NCBI GenBank assembly: GCA_016124585.1 | Contig: WGNL01000009.1 | Coordinates: forward strand, 62,001 to 126,000 | Reading direction: 5' to 3' | Source: Bacteroidota bacterium | Lineage (GTDB): Bacteria > Bacteroidota > Bacteroidia > Chitinophagales > Saprospiraceae | DNA: 64,000 nt | Shown here: positions 57,189 to 64,000 of the stretch, piece by piece | Position numbering within the stretch: position 1 is the stretch's first letter | How the letters are laid out: every line of letters begins with the position of its first letter | Made by a program: the position numbers and the translations under genes | Notes under the pieces: model-generated | Database searches by the model: none | Told to the model about the DNA's origin: nothing | What the model saw: only the letters and a program-made list of their open reading frames with translations

Positions 57189-58937
57189 TCAATTTAACTC
57201 CAAAATAACCGCCTCATAAGGTCGTAAATTCCCATCCAACAATGGCGCTGGATAATTGCCCAGCAGCAATTTGGCTTTTGATAAATCAATGCCTGTGTTG
57301 GCCTTGGCAGCAGTAGCCTTCCAGTTCAGCATCACTAATAATTTCCGGCCATTTAATTCACGGGTATAGGAATATGTGGAAGGATTCTCAGCATCCAATA
57401 AAGTATATTTACCGTAAACCAAAGTCAATTCTTTTTTCCTTAATTGAATCATTTTGCGGAAATAATTTAGGACGGAATTAGGGTCGGCGTCCTCCACAGC
57501 AGCATTGATGGTAGTATAGTTTGGATTGACTTTCAGCCAAGGCTTTCCTGTGGTAAAACCCGCATTATTACTGGCATTCCATTGGTAAGGTGTGCGGCCG
57601 TTATCCCGGCAGGAGAACTTTAATTCTTCCATGAATTTGGTCAAATCACCGCCTGTTTTCTTTAAACGTTGATATTCATTGAGCGTCGGCATATCGTTAT
57701 AGTCTTCGATATTATCGAAGCGGATATTGGTCATACCCAATTCATCGCCGTTATAATAATAAGGCGTACCTCGCATGGATAAAATAAATGTTGTCAGCAT
57801 TTTCGATGACAGTTCTCGAAAAGCTGGGCTATCATTGCCAAAACGACTGACCATGCGGGCTTGGTCGTGGTTTGCTAGAAATATGGAAACCCAGCCTTTT
57901 TGAGAGAAAATACTGTCCCATTTACTAAATGCTTCCTTTAAATGCACGACACTGTAACCGCTTGATTTAGCTATATCAACACACTCAAAAGGATAGGCCA
58001 TATCCAGTTCATGGCGGTCGGCATCTACTAAATCATGGGCATCCTGAGGGGTATTTCCGGCGCCTTCGGCCACGCTCATGACATCATATTTGCTCAATAC
58101 TTCCCGATTTAATTCCTGTAAATATTCATGCAGATGTGGCTGCATGGAATAATATGGCATGAAATCCTTTTCATATCCTTCAGATAATGGCGGGAAGTTT
58201 ATATCTTTTGCTGCAAAAGTAAAGGCATCCAAGCGGAATCCATCAATTCCCTTGTCCAGCCAAAACTTCATGATGTTCCGTATTTCCTTGCGTAATTGAG
58301 GGTTTTCCCAATTCAAATCCGGCTGCTTTCTCGAAAAATAATGTAGGTAATAAGCATCGGTAAGCGTGTCATATTTCCAGGCATCATGGTTTATATCGAA
58401 TAAACTATAACGGTAATTGGGTTTGCCTTTTTCTGCGGGCCACCAGTGGTAATAATCACGATATGGACTGTTTCTGGAGCTGCGGCTTTGCTTGAACCAC
58501 TCATGCTCGTCGCTGCTGTGGTTCACCACCAAGTCCATCACCAGTTTGATGCCCCGTTCGTGCATGCCTTTCAGCAAAGCATCAAAATCGGCCATCGTAC
58601 CAAACTCTTTCATAATGTCCCGATAATCGCTGATATCATAGCCATTGTCGTCGTTGGGAGAAGCATATATCGGATTGAGCCATATCACATCAATGCCGAG
58701 GCTTTTCAGATAATCCAATTTTGAAATAATGCCTTTCAAATCCCCCACCCCATCGCCGTCGCTGTCCTTGAAGCTCCGGGGATAAAGCTGGTAAACGACT
58801 GCTTCCTTCCACCACTCCCGGTCTGGGATGTCGGATGTGGCAGTGTTTTGCTCAGGTGCTTTGACCTCGTTTTTACAGGATAAAAATGTGAGGATTGCGC
58901 AGCAGAAAAAAAAAGTGATTTTCGATGAAAAAGACAT
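57189..58937 (-). CDS. GH13 alpha-glucosidase/oligo-1,6-glucosidase, lipoprotein
   Basis: The 582-residue product uses the ATG at 58937; the codon 15 bases upstream is TTG. It has a lipoprotein leader (AILTFLSC, Cys21). The GH13 barrel follows: VVYQLYPRSFKDSDGDGVGD, GYDISDYRDI, MDLVVNHSSDEH, the nucleophile D237 in GFRLDAFTF, the acid/base E291 in SVAEGAG, and D358 in FLANHDQAR. A C-terminal beta domain is seen (LLVMLNWKATAAKAN). It belongs to the alpha-glucosidase branch that releases glucose from short alpha-glucans. As a lipoprotein it likely sits on the outer membrane. It is divergent from the fucosidase gene. Confidence 0.93.
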   Translation of the reverse strand: MSFSSKITFFFCCAILTFLSCKNEVKAPEQNTATSDIPDREWWKEAVVYQLYPRSFKDSDGDGVGDLKGIISKLDYLKSLGIDVIWLNPIYASPNDDNGYDISDYRDIMKEFGTMADFDALLKGMHERGIKLVMDLVVNHSSDEHEWFKQSRSSRNSPYRDYYHWWPAEKGKPNYRYSLFDINHDAWKYDTLTDAYYLHYFSRKQPDLNWENPQLRKEIRNIMKFWLDKGIDGFRLDAFTFAAKDINFPPLSEGYEKDFMPYYSMQPHLHEYLQELNREVLSKYDVMSVAEGAGNTPQDAHDLVDADRHELDMAYPFECVDIAKSSGYSVVHLKEAFSKWDSIFSQKGWVSIFLANHDQARMVSRFGNDSPAFRELSSKMLTTFILSMRGTPYYYNGDELGMTNIRFDNIEDYNDMPTLNEYQRLKKTGGDLTKFMEELKFSCRDNGRTPYQWNASNNAGFTTGKPWLKVNPNYTTINAAVEDADPNSVLNYFRKMIQLRKKELTLVYGKYTLLDAENPSTYSYTRELNGRKLLVMLNWKATAAKANTGIDLSKAKLLLGNYPAPLLDGNLRPYEAVILELN

Positions 58938-59078
58938 GGCATTTATTTTCAAAACAACAAGAAATAGAAGCTCCAGGGAGATGCCCCGAAACCATTGCGA
59001 AATAATCTAACCACTTCCACACGCCATAATTTTTATGCTTAAAAAAAGACCAAACACCTACCTTCACCCGAAAAACAG

Positions 59079-60500
59079 ATGCGCCGCTTCCACTGCTTGA
59101 TTATTTTTCTGAACCTGTGTTTTGTGCTTGCTGCGCAAAACCAAGCCTACATCCCCGACCCCGACCCGCTCGTTCGCCAAAAACTTGAAGAATGGCAAGA
59201 CCTCAAATTCGGCTTCATGATGCACTGGGGCACGTACAGCCAATGGGGCGTGGTGGAAAGTTGGAGCATCTGCTCGGAAGATTGGATTGACCGAGGCGGC
59301 GCCGACTACGTGGACTATGTACAGCGCTACGAAGCACTGCCCAAGACCTTCAACCCCACAAAATTTGACCCAGAACGTTGGGCAGCAACAGTTTGGAATG
59401 CCGGGATGCGCTACGTCGTTTTCACCACCAAGCACCACGATGGCTTCTGCATGTTTGACTCGAAATACACCGATTACAAAATCACCGGGCTGGACTGCCC
59501 TTTCCGCGCCAATCCGAAGACTAATGTGGCGAAGGAAATCTTCACCGCCTTTCGGCAAAAGGGTTTCAAAACGGGCGCTTATTTTTCCAAACCAGACTGG
59601 CACTGCGACGACTACTGGGCGCACGAATGGGCCACGCCCAACCGCTGCAACAACTACGATAGCCGAAAATACCCCGCCCGCTGGAAGCGCTACGAGGATT
59701 TCACCTATAACCAAATCGAGGAACTGATGACCGACTACGGTCCGATGGACATCCTATGGCTCGACGGCGGTTGGGTTCGCCCGGACAGCACCATCAACGA
59801 CGAGGTGCGCTCGTGGGGATACGACCTGCCCAAGTGGGGGCAGTCGATTGACATGGGGCGAATCGCCCGCATGGCTCGGCAGCACCAGCCCGGCCTCCTC
59901 GTCGTAGACCGCTCGGTGCATGGCCCTTATGAAAACTACCGAACGCCGGAGCAGCAAGTCCCCAACGATGTGCCGCCCTACCCTTGGGAGACCTGCATGA
60001 CGATGGCTGACGGCTGGTCGTACAGCACCAATTCTTACTACAAAAGTGGCCGCCAGCTCATCCACACGCTGGTGGACATCGTGGCGAAAGGCGGTAATTT
60101 TTTGCTGAACGTCGGCCCTGGGCCGGATGGCACGATTGATGACACGGCATACGAGCGACTCGCTGATATTGGAAAATGGATGGAGGTAAATGGTGAAGCG
60201 ATTTATGGCACACGACCTTTGTCACCATACAAAGAAGGCAAAATTTGTCTCACTCAGAAAAAAGACGGCAGCCGCCAGTACCTGATTTACCTGCCTGATG
60301 ATGATGAAACACAACTTCCCTCAAAGGTTTGGGTTTCGACTTTTTCCACTAAAAATATTAAATCTGTTAAGTTGTTAGGCAACAACGAACCGTTGAAATG
60401 GGAGGTGGTTGGCAAAGGAATAGAAGTGATTTTACCAGAACAAACAAGGAAAAACACAGCGGGTATGATTGCTTGGGCAGTGGAGTTGATAAAGAATTGA
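59079..60500 (+). CDS. GH29 alpha-L-fucosidase, secreted
   Basis: The 473-residue product has a leader (MRRFHCLIIFLNLCFVLAAQ) and the fucosidase pattern: FGFMMHWGTYSQWG, FTTKHHDGFCMFDSKYTDY, and the nucleophile region MDILWLDGGW with D229. A C-terminal beta domain follows (about 380-470). It removes alpha-L-fucose from polysaccharides or glycoproteins outside the cytoplasm. It lies divergent to the GH13 gene with 141 bases between, so both may serve glycan use with the DUF1080 gene. No SusC/SusD pair is present. The gene has high GC. Confidence 0.94.
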   Translation: MRRFHCLIIFLNLCFVLAAQNQAYIPDPDPLVRQKLEEWQDLKFGFMMHWGTYSQWGVVESWSICSEDWIDRGGADYVDYVQRYEALPKTFNPTKFDPERWAATVWNAGMRYVVFTTKHHDGFCMFDSKYTDYKITGLDCPFRANPKTNVAKEIFTAFRQKGFKTGAYFSKPDWHCDDYWAHEWATPNRCNNYDSRKYPARWKRYEDFTYNQIEELMTDYGPMDILWLDGGWVRPDSTINDEVRSWGYDLPKWGQSIDMGRIARMARQHQPGLLVVDRSVHGPYENYRTPEQQVPNDVPPYPWETCMTMADGWSYSTNSYYKSGRQLIHTLVDIVAKGGNFLLNVGPGPDGTIDDTAYERLADIGKWMEVNGEAIYGTRPLSPYKEGKICLTQKKDGSRQYLIYLPDDDETQLPSKVWVSTFSTKNIKSVKLLGNNEPLKWEVVGKGIEVILPEQTRKNTAGMIAWAVELIKN

Positions 60501-60530
60501 GTTAATTGCTTAATTTAAAAATTTGTCCTA

Positions 60531-61025
60531 GTGGATTATTATTATTTACACATACAAGCCACAGACTCATTTGTCAAAAGTGAAAACGAGAGGTCATGGC
60601 TCTACATGGACAGCCTTCCTGTTGATACTGTTTTTCAAGCTTTCGGTTTTTGGGGAAGCGAGCATTTGAGCAAGAGTTTCATTAATAATCCGGCTTTGAA
60701 AATAAAGCCTGAAAAAATAACAGAAATCGAATTTGGATATAATGCACAATATATATTTGAGGAACAGCCTGATAAGCAACCTTCCTTTGTTTATAAACTT
60801 AATTTCATGGGGGTAGCCAATATTGATGAAGTCTGGGTTTACAAAAATTCTTATTTAATAATATCTGCTTCAGCTCTCAATCTATTCAGGGAAGAAGGTG
60901 TAATTGTGGCCGAGGCTGATTTAATAGATGTGCCTATCTCTGAATACTTCAAAACTCATAGGAATTTGTTTTGGATGCCTGAACCTTACAGGAGCAATTT
61001 TATTGAACGGTGGTGTAAAACTTAA
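60531..61025 (+). CDS. Protein of unknown function, GTG start
   Basis: The 164-residue product starts at a GTG (60531), 30 bases after the fucosidase stop; the first ATG would lose 25 residues. It has no leader. It is beta-rich (DYYYLHIQATDS, IEFGYNAQYIFEEQ, VDEVWVY-type strands, EAYLI-type repeats). No family is recognised. The base composition is AT-rich relative to the fucosidase, so it may have a separate history. It sits between the fucosidase and DUF1080 genes on the same strand. Confidence 0.65.
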   Translation: MDYYYLHIQATDSFVKSENERSWLYMDSLPVDTVFQAFGFWGSEHLSKSFINNPALKIKPEKITEIEFGYNAQYIFEEQPDKQPSFVYKLNFMGVANIDEVWVYKNSYLIISASALNLFREEGVIVAEADLIDVPISEYFKTHRNLFWMPEPYRSNFIERWCKT

Positions 61026-61082
61026 ATCAAATCCATTGTCAAGATGGACATAAGTCCATATTTCATTACCAATGAATAAAAA

Positions 61083-61751
61083 ATGAAAAATCTAACATCT
61101 TACATTGCAATACTTGCCAGCTTGTTCCTCCTTGGTTGCGGAGCGGCCAAAAAAGCTGAAAACCATGAGTTCACCTTTCTTTTCAATGGCAAAAACCTCG
61201 ACGGTTGGGTCGGCAACAAGCAGTCCTACGTAGTGGAGAAAGGGATGATCGTGGTGAAGCCGGAAGGTGGCGGTAGCGGCGGCAATCTTTTTACCGAAGG
61301 AGAATACAGCAATTTTGATTTCAGATTTGAGTTCCAACTCACACCTGGTGCAAACAACGGCATCGGCATCCATGCACCGCTGGAGGGCGATGCAGCCTAC
61401 GTGGGCAAGGAAATTCAGGTGTTGGACAACACCGCCGAGAAATATGCCGACCTACATCCCTACCAGTACCACGGTTCAGTGTACGGCGTCATCGCAGCCA
61501 AGCGCAATTTTTTGAAAAAAGTAGGCGAATGGAACAATGAGGAAATCATCGTGCAAGGTCAAAAAATCAAGGTCATCCTGAACGGCGTCACTATCGTGGA
61601 CGGCGATTTCCTTGAAGCCAGCAAGAACGGCACCTTGGACGGAAAAGAGCACCCCGGCCTACAGCGCACCCGTGGGCATATTGGATTTTTGGGGCATGGA
61701 GATGTGGTGCGTTTTCGGAATATCCGAATTAAGGACTTGGGAAATGGCTGA
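61083..61751 (+). CDS. DUF1080-domain lipoprotein (3-keto-disaccharide hydrolase-like)
   Basis: The 222-residue product has a lipoprotein leader (LFLLGC, Cys19) and a DUF1080 beta-sandwich: LFNGKNLDGWVGNKQSYVVE, GNLFTEGEYSNFDFRFEF, NNGIGIHAPLEGD and GHIGFLGHGDVVRFRNIRIK. Family members hydrolyse 3-keto-sugars or bind polysaccharides. With GH13 and GH29 nearby this supports a surface glycan-use role, by inference from context. Confidence 0.9.
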   Translation: MKNLTSYIAILASLFLLGCGAAKKAENHEFTFLFNGKNLDGWVGNKQSYVVEKGMIVVKPEGGGSGGNLFTEGEYSNFDFRFEFQLTPGANNGIGIHAPLEGDAAYVGKEIQVLDNTAEKYADLHPYQYHGSVYGVIAAKRNFLKKVGEWNNEEIIVQGQKIKVILNGVTIVDGDFLEASKNGTLDGKEHPGLQRTRGHIGFLGHGDVVRFRNIRIKDLGNG

Positions 61752-61763
61752 GTTGGAGTAAAC

Positions 61764-61976
61764 CTAAGCGAGTTCCAATTCAGGAGCGCTCATTTCCACC
61801 ATGCTAGCACTGGGGGTTTCGCTCGGCCAATTGACCAATTGGAACTTGCCCTCCTCGACTTTTCTTACAAAATCGTTGGCCGGGATTTCTTGGGTGCTGC
61901 CATCCGAAAGCATGGTGATGAGTACTTGAGAAGAAATGCAGTTGACGAATTTCACTGGAATTGGGACGTTTTTCAT
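61764..61976 (-). CDS. Small protein of unknown function
   Basis: The 70-residue product uses the ATG at 61976 (MKNVPIPVKFVNC); a GTG 36 bases upstream would add a polar stretch. It has a beta-like start (PVKFVNCISSQVLITMLSDGS) and a Pro/Ser/Glu-rich tail. No family was recognised and no leader is visible. The short intergenic distance (12 bases to the stop of the convergent DUF1080 gene) and good codon content support it as real. Confidence 0.55.
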   Translation of the reverse strand: MKNVPIPVKFVNCISSQVLITMLSDGSTQEIPANDFVRKVEEGKFQLVNWPSETPSASMVEMSAPELELA

Positions 61977-62104
61977 GGTGGACCGATTTTTTGAAAGAGA
62001 TTCAATTTTCACCCACTAACGAGCCTTATTCACAGATTGTTTGGTCATACCTATTAAAAACGCATTAAAAAATTGTTTACCCAAAATTTACAGCTGCAAG
62101 TGCC

Positions 62105-62380
62105 TCAATCCGCCTTCTCCAGCACCCGAATCCTGATTCTTTTGATTTCCTCCAACAGCCAACCATCGAGGTTGCGGTACCAGTCCAGATGTGGCGACAT
62201 ACGGCCACAGCCACCAACGGCAGGCTCAAAGCATTGGGTTTCTTCCCATTGCTTTCCGCAAGCAGGGCAGCGGCCCGCCGTGTCAAAAGTGTGCCAGCTA
62301 TGGCCGCAGGTACATGACCATTGGTCGGATGGGGTGGGTTCCCAATTGCATTTTGGGCAAGCGATTTTTACTTCGGCCAT
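62105..62380 (-). CDS. Small zinc-ribbon protein
   Basis: The 91-residue product has two Cys pairs in its first 45 residues, CPKC and CPAC, with CTCGHSWHTF between, the form of a rubredoxin- or zinc-ribbon-type domain. A further Cys pair appears at FEPAVGGCG. The C-terminal part is charged and helical. It probably binds zinc; a partner is not known. It is cytoplasmic. Confidence 0.75.
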   Translation of the reverse strand: MAEVKIACPKCNWEPTPSDQWSCTCGHSWHTFDTAGRCPACGKQWEETQCFEPAVGGCGRMSPHLDWYRNLDGWLLEEIKRIRIRVLEKAD

Positions 62381-62441
62381 TTGTTGAGTTACAAGTTTCG
62401 AGTGATGAGTTTCGAGCTAGATTTAGCACTAAACTAAATAG

Positions 62442-62500
62442 AAAAACCGGGCTTCATTGGGGTGCACCCCAAATTGGGAGGCTGGCCAACGAAGTCCGGT
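62442..62500 (-). terminator. Large terminator hairpin downstream of rpsU
   Basis: A 15-base stem (62446-62460 with 62486-62500) with one mismatch and one wobble closes an inner hairpin-capable loop; on the minus strand it is followed by T-rich sequence from 62445 down. It starts 69 bases beyond the rpsU stop. Confidence 0.7.
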
Positions 62501-62569
62501 CGTTTGTTTTTATTGGCAGGCATGGCATTTGATGAAATACCTAGCGGCCTATGATAGAAAGCCGGAAGC

Positions 62570-62764
62570 TTAGATTTCTTCCCGACGCTTCTTTTGCTCT
62601 AAATAGATAGCCTTGAGGCGCTCCGCACGCTTGATGACAGAAGGCTTCGTGAAATCCCGGCGGTTGCGCAGTTCTTTCAAGGTCTGCGTCTGCTGGAATT
62701 TGCGCTTGAAACGCTTGAGCGCCTGGTCAATGGATTCGCCGTTTTTGATTTCTGTAATCAACAT
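62570..62764 (-). CDS. rpsU: 30S ribosomal protein S21
   Basis: The 64-residue product is S21: MLITEIKNGESIDQALKRFK, then RNRRDFTKPSVIKR and the basic KAIYLEQKKRREEI tail. It is part of the 30S subunit and helps in mRNA recognition at initiation. Length and pattern fit the Bacteroidota form. A CAAATTTA on the plus strand at 62864-62871 (TAAATTTG on minus) fits a -7 element about 100 bases upstream, but no -33 partner is found at the proper spacing. It is alone, with its own terminator. Confidence 0.94.
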   Translation of the reverse strand: MLITEIKNGESIDQALKRFKRKFQQTQTLKELRNRRDFTKPSVIKRAERLKAIYLEQKKRREEI

Positions 62765-63176
62765 AAATAAAAAATTAAACTTTAGTTGCCAAAAGGTCTG
62801 ATTTTACTGTGGTTTTCAGTTTCAAAGCCGCTGGCAGATTTCTGAATTTTCTTAATGGGGCGCAAATTTAAGGAAGTTTATCAATAAAAATGCGGTAGTG
62901 AGCTTTTTGGAAAAACATTTTTTGAAAAAAATTCAACTGCGTACCTTGCCCACGGCTCGACGAGGAGCGTTCCAATGATTTTTTTACGTAAAAACTAAAT
63001 GGTTCGAGAGGTTTCAAGTTTAAGGTTTCACGGAGTTTGTTGATAAATAGCAAATGAATCAATTTTTTGAAATGATTTATTTTGGCGACCAGCCTAGCAT
63101 AAAATGAAGTCAACTGCCCTCCACCTGAAACCCTGTGAAACCTGAAACCTCACGAACCCTTGAAACTGAACTTGCC
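62765..63176. other. Intergenic region, 412 bp
   Basis: Between the divergent rpsU and serine hydrolase genes. It has a half-match to a -7 promoter for rpsU (62864-62871). Imperfect repeats of a GTTTCA/TGAAAC type occur at about 63014-63036 and 63124-63150 in opposite directions. No gene was recognised. Confidence 0.45.
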
Positions 63177-64000
63177 ATGAAAAAACTGTCCTTTTTGCTG
63201 TGCTGCTGCCTGCTTTCCATTGTTGCGCAAGCGCAAACCAAGTCCATGAAAAATTCCCCTAGCCTCTCAGAAGCCACGCCAGAAAGCCAAGGCTTCAGCA
63301 GCGAGCGCCTAGGCAGACTGGATGCGTTCATTGACCAATCCGTGAAAGATGGTGACATCCCCGGTGCTGTGCTGCTCATCGCCCGCAATGGCAAAATCGT
63401 GGAGTGGAAAGCCTTTGGCATGGCCGATAATGCCAGCAAGCGGGCGCTCAAACGGGACGATATTTTCCGGATCGCTTCGCAAACCAAGGCCATCACTTCC
63501 ACGGCCGTGATGATGCTCTGGGAGCAAGGTAAGTTCCAGCTTGACGACCCCATTTCCAAGTTCATCCCGGAATTCAAAAATCCGCAGGTACTCAAGGATT
63601 TCACCTACTCCGATACAACATGGACGACCGAGCCCGCCAAATCGGAAATCACCATCCGGCAACTGCTGACGCACACAAGCGGTCTCGGCTACGGCGTCAT
63701 TGACGGCGACGAACGCTTCAAAATGATGTACCACAAGGCAGGGGTCACTGACCTTTTCACCACCGAAAATATCAGTATTGGCGAGAGCGTGAAGAAGTTG
63801 GCCAAACTACCGCTGCACCACCAGCCCGGCGAGAAATTCACCTACTCGGAGGGCTTGGATGTGCTGGGCTATTTCATTGAAGTGGTGTCCGGTGAGCCAT
63901 TCGATGTTTTCCTTCGGAAACATATCTTCGACCCGCTGGGCATGAACGACACCGGATTTTACCAACCGTCTGAAAAAGCCAGTCGCCTTGTAACCGTGCA
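63177..64000 (+). CDS. Serine beta-lactamase-like hydrolase (class C fold), partial
   Basis: The gene begins at the ATG at 63177 with a leader (MKKLSFLLCCCLLSIVAQAQ), and runs out of the window after 274 codons without stop. The beta-lactamase/transpeptidase family motifs are visible: SxxK as SQTK with Ser101 and Lys104, ITIRQLLTHTSGLGYG, and YSE at 223-225 in the second position. These serine enzymes include esterases and D-aminopeptidases as well as class C beta-lactamases. The YxN motif is YSE here, so antibiotic hydrolysis is not implied. It is exported and probably periplasmic. Confidence 0.92.
   Translation, partial: MKKLSFLLCCCLLSIVAQAQTKSMKNSPSLSEATPESQGFSSERLGRLDAFIDQSVKDGDIPGAVLLIARNGKIVEWKAFGMADNASKRALKRDDIFRIASQTKAITSTAVMMLWEQGKFQLDDPISKFIPEFKNPQVLKDFTYSDTTWTTEPAKSEITIRQLLTHTSGLGYGVIDGDERFKMMYHKAGVTDLFTTENISIGESVKKLAKLPLHHQPGEKFTYSEGLDVLGYFIEVVSGEPFDVFLRKHIFDPLGMNDTGFYQPSEKASRLVTV

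Noticed and set aside
59064-59714. 216-residue minus-strand frame opposite the fucosidase
   Set aside because: Shadow of a well-supported GH29 gene; no start context or recognised motif.
62868-63113. 81-residue minus-strand frame upstream of rpsU
   Set aside because: AT-rich intergenic sequence with repeat content; no start signal or family resemblance, and it covers the likely rpsU promoter.
63110-63734. Two minus-strand frames over the last gene
   Set aside because: Shadows of the serine hydrolase, which has leader, SxxK and YSE motifs on the plus strand.

Overview
The window looks like a chromosomal segment of a Bacteroidota bacterium, most likely a saprospirian (Saprospiraceae/Lewinella/Haliscomenobacter-like) relative. 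The reasons are several long secreted proteins ending in either the CHU_C gliding-motility-associated (type B) or the Por-secretion-tail (type A) sorting domain of the type IX secretion system (T9SS), a promoter of the Bacteroidota form TTG-N21-TAnnTTTG in front of the subtilase gene, a Bacteroidota-style S21 protein, and many lipoproteins. The assignment is inferred from gene content only; no rRNA or tRNA gene was seen.

Layout. 0-5 kb: a secreted unknown protein, a DUF2306-type membrane protein, a methyltransferase and a 717-residue leaderless protein with two copies of a Cys-containing domain. 5-9.7 kb: an AT-rich stretch with a stand-alone LuxR-type HTH protein, a YbcJ-like S4 protein, a PAS histidine kinase/NarL-type regulator pair and a long non-coding part with two tandem terminators. 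9.7-29.2 kb: a T9SS cargo region with four long secreted proteins (two of them interrupted), a CoA-transferase, a Cys-rich lipoprotein and an OmpA lipoprotein. 29.2-39.4 kb: a PLP enzyme, a membrane protein, a glucosaminidase-like protein with an altered catalytic position, an M28 peptidase, a leaderless subtilase, an MFS transporter and a lipoprotein. 39.4-48 kb: an exopolysaccharide sugar transferase flanked by a 1387-residue repeat adhesin and a beta-helix cargo protein. 48-57 kb: an AsmA-like protein, two AraC regulators, a cupin/diheme cytochrome c/membrane protein operon, and a thioredoxin/AhpD-like pair. 57-64 kb: a carbohydrate group (GH13, GH29, DUF1080), small proteins, rpsU and the start of a serine beta-lactamase-like hydrolase.

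The strongest theme is cell-surface protein turnover. Six T9SS cargo genes lie here with no T9SS machinery gene. Three share repeat modules ending in GCDS, and the 9.7 kb adhesin carries single copies of the units expanded seven-fold (123 bp) and fifteen-fold (153 bp) in the other two. That adhesin has three frameshifts, the propeller cargo protein at 17 kb has an amber codon right after its signal peptide, and a relic of a further member lies at 36.5 kb. These could be real decay or phase variation, or assembly errors; reads over the lesions would decide. Other points to check are a glucosaminidase with Gln for the catalytic Glu, a possible sRNA ending at 9.2 kb, two candidate microproteins (22.68 and 30.26 kb), a GC step at a T9SS tail, and palindromic intergenic elements at 0.1 and 56.1 kb.
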